Of a stretch of DNA of 64,000 nucleotides, positions 16,804 through 23,678 are shown one piece after another (position 1 is the stretch's first letter; every line of letters starts with the position of its first letter). Made by a program: the position numbers and the translations under genes. The notes under the pieces were generated by a model. That model was not told where the DNA came from. It saw only the letters and a list, made by a program, of their open reading frames with translations, and searched no databases. The stretch is from Paenibacillus polysaccharolyticus (GTDB lineage: Bacteria; Bacillota; Bacilli; Paenibacillales; Paenibacillaceae). The stretch spans positions 248,001-312,000 of the forward strand of contig NZ_FMVM01000004.1 of NCBI RefSeq assembly GCF_900102085.1. Direction: 5' to 3'.

Positions 16804-17805
16804 ATGACACAGACAGCGGGACAGGATAAGGTACGATGGGGCATTATGGGCACGGGATGGATTGCATCCCAGTTTGCCAAGGATTTGGCACATGCGGGGA
16901 ATGCGGTGAAAGCAGCGATTGGTTCACGAACCGCAGGTAGTGCGGAGAAATTTGCAACCGAATACGGTTTTGAACGCGCTTACGCTTCATATGATGAATT
17001 GCTGCGAGACCCTGAGGTGGATATCATCTATGTGGCAACGCCGCATCCGGTACATAAGGAAAATGTGATGGCCTGCCTCGAAGCAGGCAAAGCGGTACTT
17101 TGTGAGAAACCGTTTACGATGAACTCACGTCAATTGGAGCCGCTCGTGGAAACGGCGCGAGAACGGAAACTTTTCCTGATGGAGGGCATGTGGACACGCT
17201 TCCTGCCGCCGATTGTACAGGCAAGGGCATGGATTGCGGAAGGTCGTATTGGTGAAGTACGGATGGTGCAGGCAGACTTTGGATTCCGCATCGGCTGGGA
17301 GCCGGAAGGACGGTTGCTTAACCCGGATCTGGGCGGTGGAGCGCTGCTGGATGCCGGAGTATACCCGATCTCTTTCGCGTCGATGATCTTCGGTGAACAA
17401 CCTCAACATGTATGGAGCACAGCACACATTGGGGAAACGGGTGTGGACGAGCAATTCTCTATACTGTTGTCTTATTCCGAGGGGCGTTCGGCGTCACTAA
17501 GCGGTGCCATTCGTTTGAATCTGAACAATGAGGCAGTAATCTATGGTACGGAAGGCCGAATTCGTCTGCCTTTTTTCCTCGCAGGCAAAGAAGCTTATTT
17601 ACATGTGAACGGACAGGACGAGCCAGAGAAGTTTGTGGATGATCGGACTTGTCTCGGGTACGCATTCGAAGCAGAAGAGGCGGGACGTTGCATTCTGCAA
17701 GGTCGAACAGAGAGTAATACCATGAAACTGGACGAATCTCTGGAGATCATGAAGCTGATGGATACGGTTCGGCGGCAGTGGGGATTGCGCTACAGATCGG
17801 AGTAA
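16804..17805 (+). CDS. Gfo/Idh/MocA family oxidoreductase
   Basis: This is an NAD(P)-dependent dehydrogenase of 333 residues. The N-terminal Rossmann motif is WGIMGTGWIASQFAKDL near residue 12, followed by the family's dinucleotide-domain end AVLCEKPFTMN near 100 (EKP motif). The C-terminal half carries LGGGALLDAGVYPISFAS near 175. The substrate is not evident; many members act on sugars or inositols, and the sequence resembles trans-1,2-dihydrobenzene-diol/glucose-fructose type enzymes. The start at 16804 follows GGGAGG; 21 upstream codons are open but lack a site. It stands alone, divergent from the Btr-like gene. Confidence 0.85.
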   Translation: MTQTAGQDKVRWGIMGTGWIASQFAKDLAHAGNAVKAAIGSRTAGSAEKFATEYGFERAYASYDELLRDPEVDIIYVATPHPVHKENVMACLEAGKAVLCEKPFTMNSRQLEPLVETARERKLFLMEGMWTRFLPPIVQARAWIAEGRIGEVRMVQADFGFRIGWEPEGRLLNPDLGGGALLDAGVYPISFASMIFGEQPQHVWSTAHIGETGVDEQFSILLSYSEGRSASLSGAIRLNLNNEAVIYGTEGRIRLPFFLAGKEAYLHVNGQDEPEKFVDDRTCLGYAFEAEEAGRCILQGRTESNTMKLDESLEIMKLMDTVRRQWGLRYRSE

Positions 17806-18136
17806 GTGTCGCTGGCTAGTGATGGGAAAGGCCTTATTTATAGTGACTTAGATACACGCAAGCTGGATGGAACGCTGGAAATGCCGGGCGTGTGAGAAGT
17901 CCCACGCTTATGGCGAGTGTTTTCTTTAAGTGATGTAGTCCAGTTAGTTTATCGTGATGGCATCTGTTGTTGTATTCGCAGAGATAAACAAAGGGTTGGC
18001 GGGTTGGTTAAAAAGGGGCGCTGGAGTTGTACAAGCCTTGCAGTTGTATAACGGAAGAGTGAGTAATAAATAGCTACTCAATTAGGCGAAGTAGGCTGTA
18101 GCAGTTGAATTTTTCCATCGGGAGGGAGTGCAGCAG
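17806..18136. other. intergenic region without recognised features
   Basis: About 330 bases separate the oxidoreductase from pcp. I see no hairpin with a T-run, no repeat and no convincing coding frame. The end carries the ribosome binding site GGAGG (18121-18125) of pcp. Confidence 0.5.
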
Positions 18137-18772
18137 TTGATAAAGTTTCTGATTTCGGGATTTGAGCCTTTTGGCGGTGATGCTGTCAATCCGACGGGAG
18201 CGTTAATGGAAGCATTAGCGCATGAGGTGATCGAGGGAGCAGTATTAAAAACCGTGTTGCTACCTGTGAATTTTGATGAGTGTGCAGACATGCTGATTGC
18301 AGAGATGCAGGCCTTTCAGCCGGATGTTGTTGTTGCCTGCGGGTTGGCAAAAGGTAGAACGGCAATTACGCCAGAGCGCATCGCCATTAATGTGAAGGAC
18401 ATTCCGCCCGGATCTTATGCGGACAATCAGGGGCAGCGCCCTGTGGATGAGCCGATTGCAGCCGGAAGTCCCGATGGTTTATTTTCCACCTTGCCCATCC
18501 GGAAGATGGTCAATGATATGACGGCTGCGGGCATACCTGCAACAGTCTCCAATACGGCGGGAACATATATATGTAATAACACGATGTACCGGATACTCGA
18601 TTACATTCGGTTGCAACAGTTGTCTGTGCGAGCAGGCTTTGTTCATTTTCCGGCTTCGACAGAAATGGCTGTGCAGGCACCTTCTGTCCCATCTCTGCCA
18701 CTTCCAGTGATGCTGGATGCACTGCGATCGATGATTCGCACGGTTATGTTGGAGAAGGAAACAAGTAATTAA
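18137..18772 (+). CDS. pcp: pyroglutamyl-peptidase I (pyrrolidone-carboxylate peptidase)
   Basis: This cytosolic cysteine peptidase (C15 family) removes N-terminal pyroglutamate from peptides. The 211 residues show ISGFEPFGGDAVNPT at the N-terminus, Glu80 in ITPERIAIN, Cys146 in SNTAGTYICNNTMY and His170 in AGFVHFP, which correspond to the Glu-Cys-His triad of Bacillus Pcp. A GTG at 18128 is in frame but overlaps the ribosome binding site, so TTG 18137 is preferred, eleven bases after GGAGG. It appears to be a single-gene unit. Confidence 0.92.
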   Translation: MIKFLISGFEPFGGDAVNPTGALMEALAHEVIEGAVLKTVLLPVNFDECADMLIAEMQAFQPDVVVACGLAKGRTAITPERIAINVKDIPPGSYADNQGQRPVDEPIAAGSPDGLFSTLPIRKMVNDMTAAGIPATVSNTAGTYICNNTMYRILDYIRLQQLSVRAGFVHFPASTEMAVQAPSVPSLPLPVMLDALRSMIRTVMLEKETSN

Positions 18773-19091
18773 ACTGCTGATATATCAAGCAGTAACGAAT
18801 AACTAGGTAACCAACAAAAAGCGGATCCGGACAATCAACACTAATCAGGCAACCAACAATGATAAACCAATAACGAGGCAAACAATATATCAATAACCTG
18901 GCGACAAACAACAAACAAACCAACAACCAAACCAACAACCAAACCGATACAACGATACAACGAGGAAACTAATACGAGGAAATCAATAACCTAGGTAATC
19001 AATAAACTAATAAACAATCAACAACCAGGTAACCCACAAACAAACCATAGGCTATAAGCAAGCCATAACTGATAAACCAACTCAACGAATA
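18773..19091. repeat. A/C-rich low-complexity tract with AACCAACAA-like repeats
   Basis: For about 300 bases the plus strand is dominated by A and C, with motifs such as ACCAACAA, ACCAAACCAACAA, ACAATCAACA and AATAACGAGG repeated loosely. No frame is convincingly coding. It may be a decayed expansion of a short repeat. A similar G-poor character is seen at 21775-22019. Confidence 0.5.
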
Positions 19092-19093
19092 AA

Positions 19094-19138
19094 AGGGCAA
19101 CTTCAATACGTCACAAAGGTGGCGAGAGGAGTTGCCCT
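19094..19138 (-). terminator. 9-bp perfect hairpin, possible minus-strand terminator
   Basis: AGGGCAACT (19094-19102) pairs perfectly with AGTTGCCCT (19130-19138). Read leftwards it is followed by TTTTATT, so it could stop transcripts from the mqnB-mqnD unit about 470 bases away. Read rightwards there is no T-run. Confidence 0.45.
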
Positions 19139-19291
19139 ACTCGTATTTGATTAGTTTGGATTTTACACATATATCTCCCAATCATAGGGGAGTTTTACGA
19201 GCTAGTACCCAATGTGAGGGTGGAAACCTTGTGTAGACTCAATCTTACGGCGTGTTAGGGCCAATGATACTGCATGACTATCTGGCGCAAT

Positions 19292-19489
19292 TTCTAACGA
19301 TCCCCACAGACGCTATTTACACCAATTTGGAGGTTTTAGAATTCTAACGATCCGTAGGAACGCTATTTCACCGAAATAGACCAGATTGAGATGAAAAAGG
19401 ACCATTTTCGGCTAAATAAGGTTTCTGGTGATCGTTAGAATTTGCAGACTGCAAAAATGAGTCAAATAAGGTCTGTCAGGATCGTTAGA
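19292..19489. repeat. four-module dispersed repeat, copy A
   Basis: Four copies of a 27-base module beginning TTCTAACGATC and ending CTATTT or CTTATTT are present. Two are direct (19292-19318, 19342-19368) and two inverted (about 19413-19439, 19463-19489). Each pair is spaced exactly 50 bases. The same arrangement recurs at 59116-59312, and the second modules of the two loci share all 27 bases. No coding frame or terminal T-run explains it. It is probably a genome-wide intergenic repeat. Confidence 0.75.
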
Positions 19490-19610
19490 GATAGACGGTA
19501 CATAAAAGATAGGTCAAAACCTTAAGGAGTAGTAGCTCCGGCTAAGTTCAGAGTTAAACAACATGGAAACATTCCAATACCAGCCGATAGAGAGCATCGC
19601 AACATGAAGG

Positions 19611-20453
19611 TTAGATTTTTAACAAGTTCAAGTCAAACTCGGGAACCAGTTTTTCTTGCATGGCACGACCAAGCAGGGCCGTAATCGCAGCATAGCCGTC
19701 TTGACCCAAGTTAGCACTGAATTCGTTGACGTACAGGTCGATATGTTGAGCGGCTACGTTGGGGTCCATCTCTTGTGCATGCTCCATGACATATGTCTGC
19801 GATTCTTCAGGATGAGCCCAAGCGTACTCCACAGAGGCACGTGCCCAGCCCGCCAATGCGTGAGCATCCAGATCGCGGCGGGCAATAATGGCACCAAGCG
19901 GAATCGGCAAGCCTGTGTCATTTTCCCACCAGTTGCCGAGGTCAGTCATCAGCTGCAATTTATAGTTTTGGTACGTAAAACGTGCTTCATGGATAACCAG
20001 CCCGGCATCGATTTGACCATCACGAACGGCAGGCATAATTTTATCAAAAGGCATGACAACAATTTCACCGACACCGCCGGGAACATTTTGCGCGGCCCAT
20101 AGACGGAATAACAGATAGGCTGTCGAGCGCTCGCTTGGTACGGCAACACGTCGTCCAGACAGGTATGACGGGTCAGTTGTTCCATCAGCTGTTAAAACCA
20201 AAGGGCCGCAGCCTCTGCCCAGAGCACCGCCAGCAGGTAATAAAGCATAGTTTTCCAATACATAAGGTAGCGCCGCATAAGAGATTTTCATCACTTCCGG
20301 AATGTCTGGTCCAATTGGACTTGCAGCAAGACCGTTCGTTATATCGATATCCGCATAGCGAACGTCAAGCTCAGGTGCACCAGGAATCAGACCGTGTACC
20401 CAAGCGTGAAAGATAAAAGTATCGTTAGGACAAGGGGAAAAAGCAATATTCAT
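19611..20453 (-). CDS. mqnD: 1,4-dihydroxy-6-naphthoate synthase (futalosine pathway)
   Basis: This enzyme acts late in the futalosine route to menaquinone, converting cyclic dehypoxanthine futalosine to 1,4-dihydroxy-6-naphthoate. The 280-residue protein has the family N-terminus MNIAFSPCPNDTFIFHAWVHG, DIDITNGLA near 40, GRRVAVPSERSTAYLLFRLW near 105 and DAGLVIHEARFTYQ near 155 with the conserved HE. The start at 20453 lies in an ATGA overlap with the mqnB stop and has GGGAGG upstream; an upstream in-frame extension of 23 codons lies within mqnB and is unlikely. mqnA, mqnC and mqnE are not in the window. Confidence 0.93.
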   Translation of the reverse strand: MNIAFSPCPNDTFIFHAWVHGLIPGAPELDVRYADIDITNGLAASPIGPDIPEVMKISYAALPYVLENYALLPAGGALGRGCGPLVLTADGTTDPSYLSGRRVAVPSERSTAYLLFRLWAAQNVPGGVGEIVVMPFDKIMPAVRDGQIDAGLVIHEARFTYQNYKLQLMTDLGNWWENDTGLPIPLGAIIARRDLDAHALAGWARASVEYAWAHPEESQTYVMEHAQEMDPNVAAQHIDLYVNEFSANLGQDGYAAITALLGRAMQEKLVPEFDLNLLKI

Positions 20454-21283
20454 GATGTAATAACCTCCCGTAAAATAGAACTTGCTGCCTGGAGCGCATC
20501 CAGGGCATCCTTGATGCGCCAAGCGTCGCGGTCGCGTGGACCGACCGCGTTAGATATGCCGCGCAGTTCGAGCACCGGCAGGCCGAACTGCTGCGCAGCT
20601 GTTGCTACGCCGAAGCCTTCCATGCCTTCGGCGGCAGCATCCGGCACGCGGCGCAACAGCTCCGCGGCCGTCTGCGCGGTTCCGGTCGCCGTGGACACGG
20701 TGACCGCAGTGCCTCCGCTGACAGCGAGCCCTGCCCGCTGCAGCTCATGGCGAAGGCGCGCGGCAAGCACCGCGTCCGCCGCCACACGGGACGAGCCGAA
20801 TCCGAGCTCGTCCACAGAGAGGAAGCCGTCTGGTGTCTGCGAGCCCAGATCGGCTGCAACCATGGCGTCGGCTACCACGAGGGAGCCGACGTCCGCCCGG
20901 CCGGGGAACCCGCCGCCGATGCCGGCACTGATCACCAGCCCATAGGCTGATGATCTGGCGCCTGTCCCGGCAACGGGCCCCGGCCCTGAAGATGCGGCTG
21001 TGCCTTGCGCCGCATCAAGTTCCTCTGGCGCGGCTGTGCCGTGCGCCAGTTCACGTGCCGCTGCTGAAGCAAAAGCTAGCGCAGCGGCAGTTCCGGCAGC
21101 GGCCGAGGCAGGGCCAACGCCCGCTGCAATAACATCAAACTGTGTTGCGGCATCATCACCCAAGCCGCGAAGGATGGCGTCTTTTTCTGCGTCCACAGCC
21201 GTTACAATCAGTATGCGTGAAGAAGCCCAGAGCCCGGCTGCAGAAGAAATCTTATCAGAAAACGTACCTTTTGTTATGTTCAT
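20450..21283 (-). CDS. mqnB: futalosine hydrolase
   Basis: This nucleosidase releases hypoxanthine from futalosine in menaquinone synthesis. The 277 residues belong to the phosphorylase/MTAN-like fold: RILIVTAVDAEKDAIL near 23, DVIAAGVGPASAAAGTAAAL near 49, GLVISAGIGGGF near 118, AAEGMEGFGVATAAQQFGLPVLELRGISNAVGPRDR near 213-250. The segment 72-115 is an Ala/Gly/Pro-rich insertion that makes it longer than usual members (about 220-230). Base composition over the gene is much richer in GC than its neighbours. It is translated just ahead of mqnD with a four-base overlap. Confidence 0.9.
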   Translation of the reverse strand: MNITKGTFSDKISSAAGLWASSRILIVTAVDAEKDAILRGLGDDAATQFDVIAAGVGPASAAAGTAAALAFASAAARELAHGTAAPEELDAAQGTAASSGPGPVAGTGARSSAYGLVISAGIGGGFPGRADVGSLVVADAMVAADLGSQTPDGFLSVDELGFGSSRVAADAVLAARLRHELQRAGLAVSGGTAVTVSTATGTAQTAAELLRRVPDAAAEGMEGFGVATAAQQFGLPVLELRGISNAVGPRDRDAWRIKDALDALQAASSILREVITS

Positions 21284-21774
21284 GAGTTGTTTACCTCGAT
21301 TTTAATTGTAATAGTAGATAGATCGGCGTTGCCAAGCCCAGCATGCATACGGATAGTGTTTAGAAGGCTATCTACTTTAGTATTTTGCAAAAATTCTTCA
21401 TTCGTGTGCATACACATACACATAACCCGAACTCAAAATCGTAACCATACACTTATACGTTTATATGTCCACTGTATGGAAACAAATCCATTCTTTTTGT
21501 CTTTCAAAGAGTGGACAGTACTCTCCAAAAGAGCATGTCCCCCCGCTAATGATTGTAACACCATATATAGATGGGAAAATCAAAATTGTTATTTTTGATC
21601 TATATGTAGGTTGGTAGGTGAAGTGTGTTCTTTTAAGAAAAGTGTCCACCTTTTGATAAACAAAATCCCCAAATGTACACGACAAGTGGACAAGGTATAA
21701 ACACGATCATGTCCTATCCAAAAGCCGGAACAGCGAATAGCGAATAGCAAAATGAAAACTTTCCACCATACTGT
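21284..21774. other. AT-rich intergenic region upstream of mqnB
   Basis: Nothing coding is recognised between mqnB and the low-complexity tract. The stretch nearest mqnB presumably holds its promoter. No clear hairpin or operator stands out. Confidence 0.4.
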
Positions 21775-22019
21775 TACTCACACTCACTCATCACACTGAC
21801 TCTAACTCATCCCATCTTAGCTCTTCCCACCTCACACTAACCCACCCTGACTCATCCTAACTCATTCTATCATTTTAACTCATCACATCTCTAACTCATA
21901 ACTACCTCTCTATCTCACCCTCACTGATCTTACTCATATCTCTTCATACCTTGTTATACCTCATCTTAATTCATCCTAACTCATACTAAGCCATTGTAAC
22001 TCATCATAACGAAGGAGCA
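21775..22019. repeat. G-poor tract with AACTCATC-like repeats
   Basis: About 245 bases are nearly free of G on the plus strand and repeat variants of TAACTCATC and CTCATCCTAACTCAT roughly every 10-20 bases. There is no open frame of note. Function is unknown; a decayed tandem array is possible. Confidence 0.55.
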
Positions 22020-22033
22020 GGTGCAAAACAATC

Positions 22034-22080
22034 TTTCGAGCTTATTCGCACCAAGTCCAGTTTCGAGCATATTCGCACCA
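22034..22080. repeat. two 20-base direct repeats
   Basis: TTTCGAGC-N-TATTCGCACCA occurs at 22034-22053 and 22061-22080, differing only at the ninth base, with starts 27 bases apart. They lie about 200 bases upstream of the GntR promoter. They could be a regulator site or another dispersed repeat. Confidence 0.55.
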
Positions 22081-22282
22081 GCTCAATAAGGAGGAACGAT
22101 ATTTATAGAAGTGATCAGATGCTCCCTCGCTAAACTATATTCGAAAGGAATATCCCTCTGATCTTTTAGAAAATAACATGATCGTTTTCTTGTTTCCTTT
22201 TTATATGTCAACTATACCATATGGATTGGTTTTATATACATTTTACTGTTCCCTAATTCAGGCATGTAGTTAAAGTTAAAGA

Positions 22283-22322
22283 TTGACAAACTGTATTAAC
22301 TGTATTATTAATAGTAGTACAG
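22283..22322 (+). promoter_or_regulatory. sigma-A promoter and GntR/YtrA-type operator
   Basis: TTGACA (22283-22288) and TATTAA (22306-22311) are spaced by 17 bases. The imperfect palindrome with arms CTGTA and TACAG at 22300-22322 covers the -10 box. This is the layout of autorepressed YtrA-type cassettes, so the downstream GntR protein is the likely repressor. Confidence 0.65.
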
Positions 22323-22393
22323 ATGGTACACCGAGAGTGCACTATCAGCAAAACAAGCAAGGCGACATACTAAGTTAAGAAAGGAGGTGCGGG

Positions 22394-22783
22394 ATGTTCG
22401 AATTGGATGTACGTAGCCGGAAGGCGATCTATGAGCAACTGGTGGATAAAGTCAAAGAAATGATCGTATACGGTATTCTAAAACCCGATGAGCAGCTTCC
22501 TTCCGTTCGGTCATTATCAACACAGCTCACCGTGAACCCGAATACAATTCAGAAGGCATACCGTGAGCTTGAGCGAGAAGGTTATATATATTCCGTGCAG
22601 GGTAAAGGAAGTTTCGTATCACCATCTGTGGAACATCCGAAGGAGGCTATGAAAGACGAGATCAGAGAATCCTTGGTGAAACTGATTGCCGAAGCTTCGT
22701 TTTCCGGTTTATCCAAGGCGGAGATGACTCTTTTATTCGAAGAAGCGATGGCCCGTATAGAGAAGGAGGTGCCCCATGATTGA
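22394..22783 (+). CDS. GntR family (YtrA subfamily) transcriptional regulator
   Basis: This is a small DNA-binding repressor of 129 residues. The winged helix covers residues 8-75 with YEQLVDKVKEMIVYGILKPDEQLPSVRSLSTQLTVNPNTIQKAYRELEREGYI, the YtrA-type pattern, and only a short dimerisation tail of about 50 residues follows. YtrA-type regulators control adjacent ABC transporters, often induced by cell-envelope antibiotics. The gene overlaps the ATPase gene by eight bases. A palindrome over its own promoter suggests autoregulation. AAAGGAGGTG precedes ATG 22394. Confidence 0.9.
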   Translation: MFELDVRSRKAIYEQLVDKVKEMIVYGILKPDEQLPSVRSLSTQLTVNPNTIQKAYRELEREGYIYSVQGKGSFVSPSVEHPKEAMKDEIRESLVKLIAEASFSGLSKAEMTLLFEEAMARIEKEVPHD

Positions 22784-23678
22784 GCTGAATCAAGTCGTCA
22801 AAGCTTTTGAACAGGAAAAGGCTGTCGATGGCGTAACAATGTACATAAATAAGGGGTCGATCTATGGTTTACTCGGTTCCAACGGGGCAGGCAAAACATC
22901 GTTGCTCAAAATCATTGCCGGTATTTATCGTCAAGACCGTGGAACAGTGCGCATTAACGGAGCCGAGGTATACGAAAATTTAGACCTGAAAGGCCGCACT
23001 ATTTTCATGGCAGATTCACCAAACTTTTTCCCGCAATCTTCGATTACGCATATGGCTGCATTCTACCGCTCAATCTATCCAAGCTGGAGTGAGGAACGTT
23101 TCAACCAACTCGGGGCTGTCTTCAAATTAGATGTAAAACGCAAGCTTCATCGCATGTCCAAAGGCATGCGCCGTCAGGCTGCGGTATGGCTGGGACTCAG
23201 CTGTATGCCTGAGGTGTTGCTTATGGATGAACCGATTGATGGACTCGACCCTGTCATGCGCCAGCAGATCAAAAACCTCTTGTTCCAGGAAGCGGCGGAG
23301 CGTCAGGTGACGATTATCATCTCCTCCCACAATTTGCGGGAGATCGAAGATCTCTGTGACCATGTAGCCATCATGCACAAAGGCCAAATTATCGTGCAGA
23401 AGGATCTGGATGACCTTAAGTCTGATACACACAAGATTCAGGTTGCCTTCCGCCACCCGGATCATGCTGATTTATTGAAAGAACAGGTTCATATTATGCA
23501 TGAAGAAAAAAGAGGAAGTGTCTCTTTGTATATTGTTAAAGGTCATCGTGAAGATGTTACGGCGCAATTTCGTTTGCACGATCCGTATCTGCTGGATGTG
23601 TTGCCGCTGACACTGGAGGAGATTTTTATCTATGAAATGGAGGGTGCCGGGTATGACATTCAACCGATTATACTTTAA
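22776..23678 (+). CDS. ABC transporter ATP-binding protein
   Basis: This is a 300-residue ATPase of the drug/antibiotic exporter type. The P-loop GSNGAGKTS is near residues 34-42, the signature region reads RMSKGMRRQAAVWLGLS near 126 (LSKGM-type) and Walker B is VLLMDEPIDGLD near 147, with an H-loop in ISSHNLREIEDL. It follows a YtrA regulator and precedes a large membrane protein, so it is the motor of a GntR-controlled export or envelope-stress cassette. The 3' end overlaps the permease start by 26 bases. The transported substrate is unknown. Confidence 0.9.
   Translation: MIELNQVVKAFEQEKAVDGVTMYINKGSIYGLLGSNGAGKTSLLKIIAGIYRQDRGTVRINGAEVYENLDLKGRTIFMADSPNFFPQSSITHMAAFYRSIYPSWSEERFNQLGAVFKLDVKRKLHRMSKGMRRQAAVWLGLSCMPEVLLMDEPIDGLDPVMRQQIKNLLFQEAAERQVTIIISSHNLREIEDLCDHVAIMHKGQIIVQKDLDDLKSDTHKIQVAFRHPDHADLLKEQVHIMHEEKRGSVSLYIVKGHREDVTAQFRLHDPYLLDVLPLTLEEIFIYEMEGAGYDIQPIIL

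Noticed and set aside
14819..16810. The longer 663-residue start of the Btr-like gene
   Set aside because: The extra 79 residues show no domain, and AAAGGAAGG lies just before the internal ATG at 16573.
19292..19489. A small CRISPR array
   Set aside because: The modules are two direct and two inverted copies with degenerate middles and related spacers, and no cas genes occur. This is a palindromic repeat, not CRISPR.
20394..21305. Plus-strand genes opposite mqnB
   Set aside because: Long open frames arise from the high GC of mqnB. They lack ribosome binding sites and are made of Ala/Arg/Ser-rich sequence.
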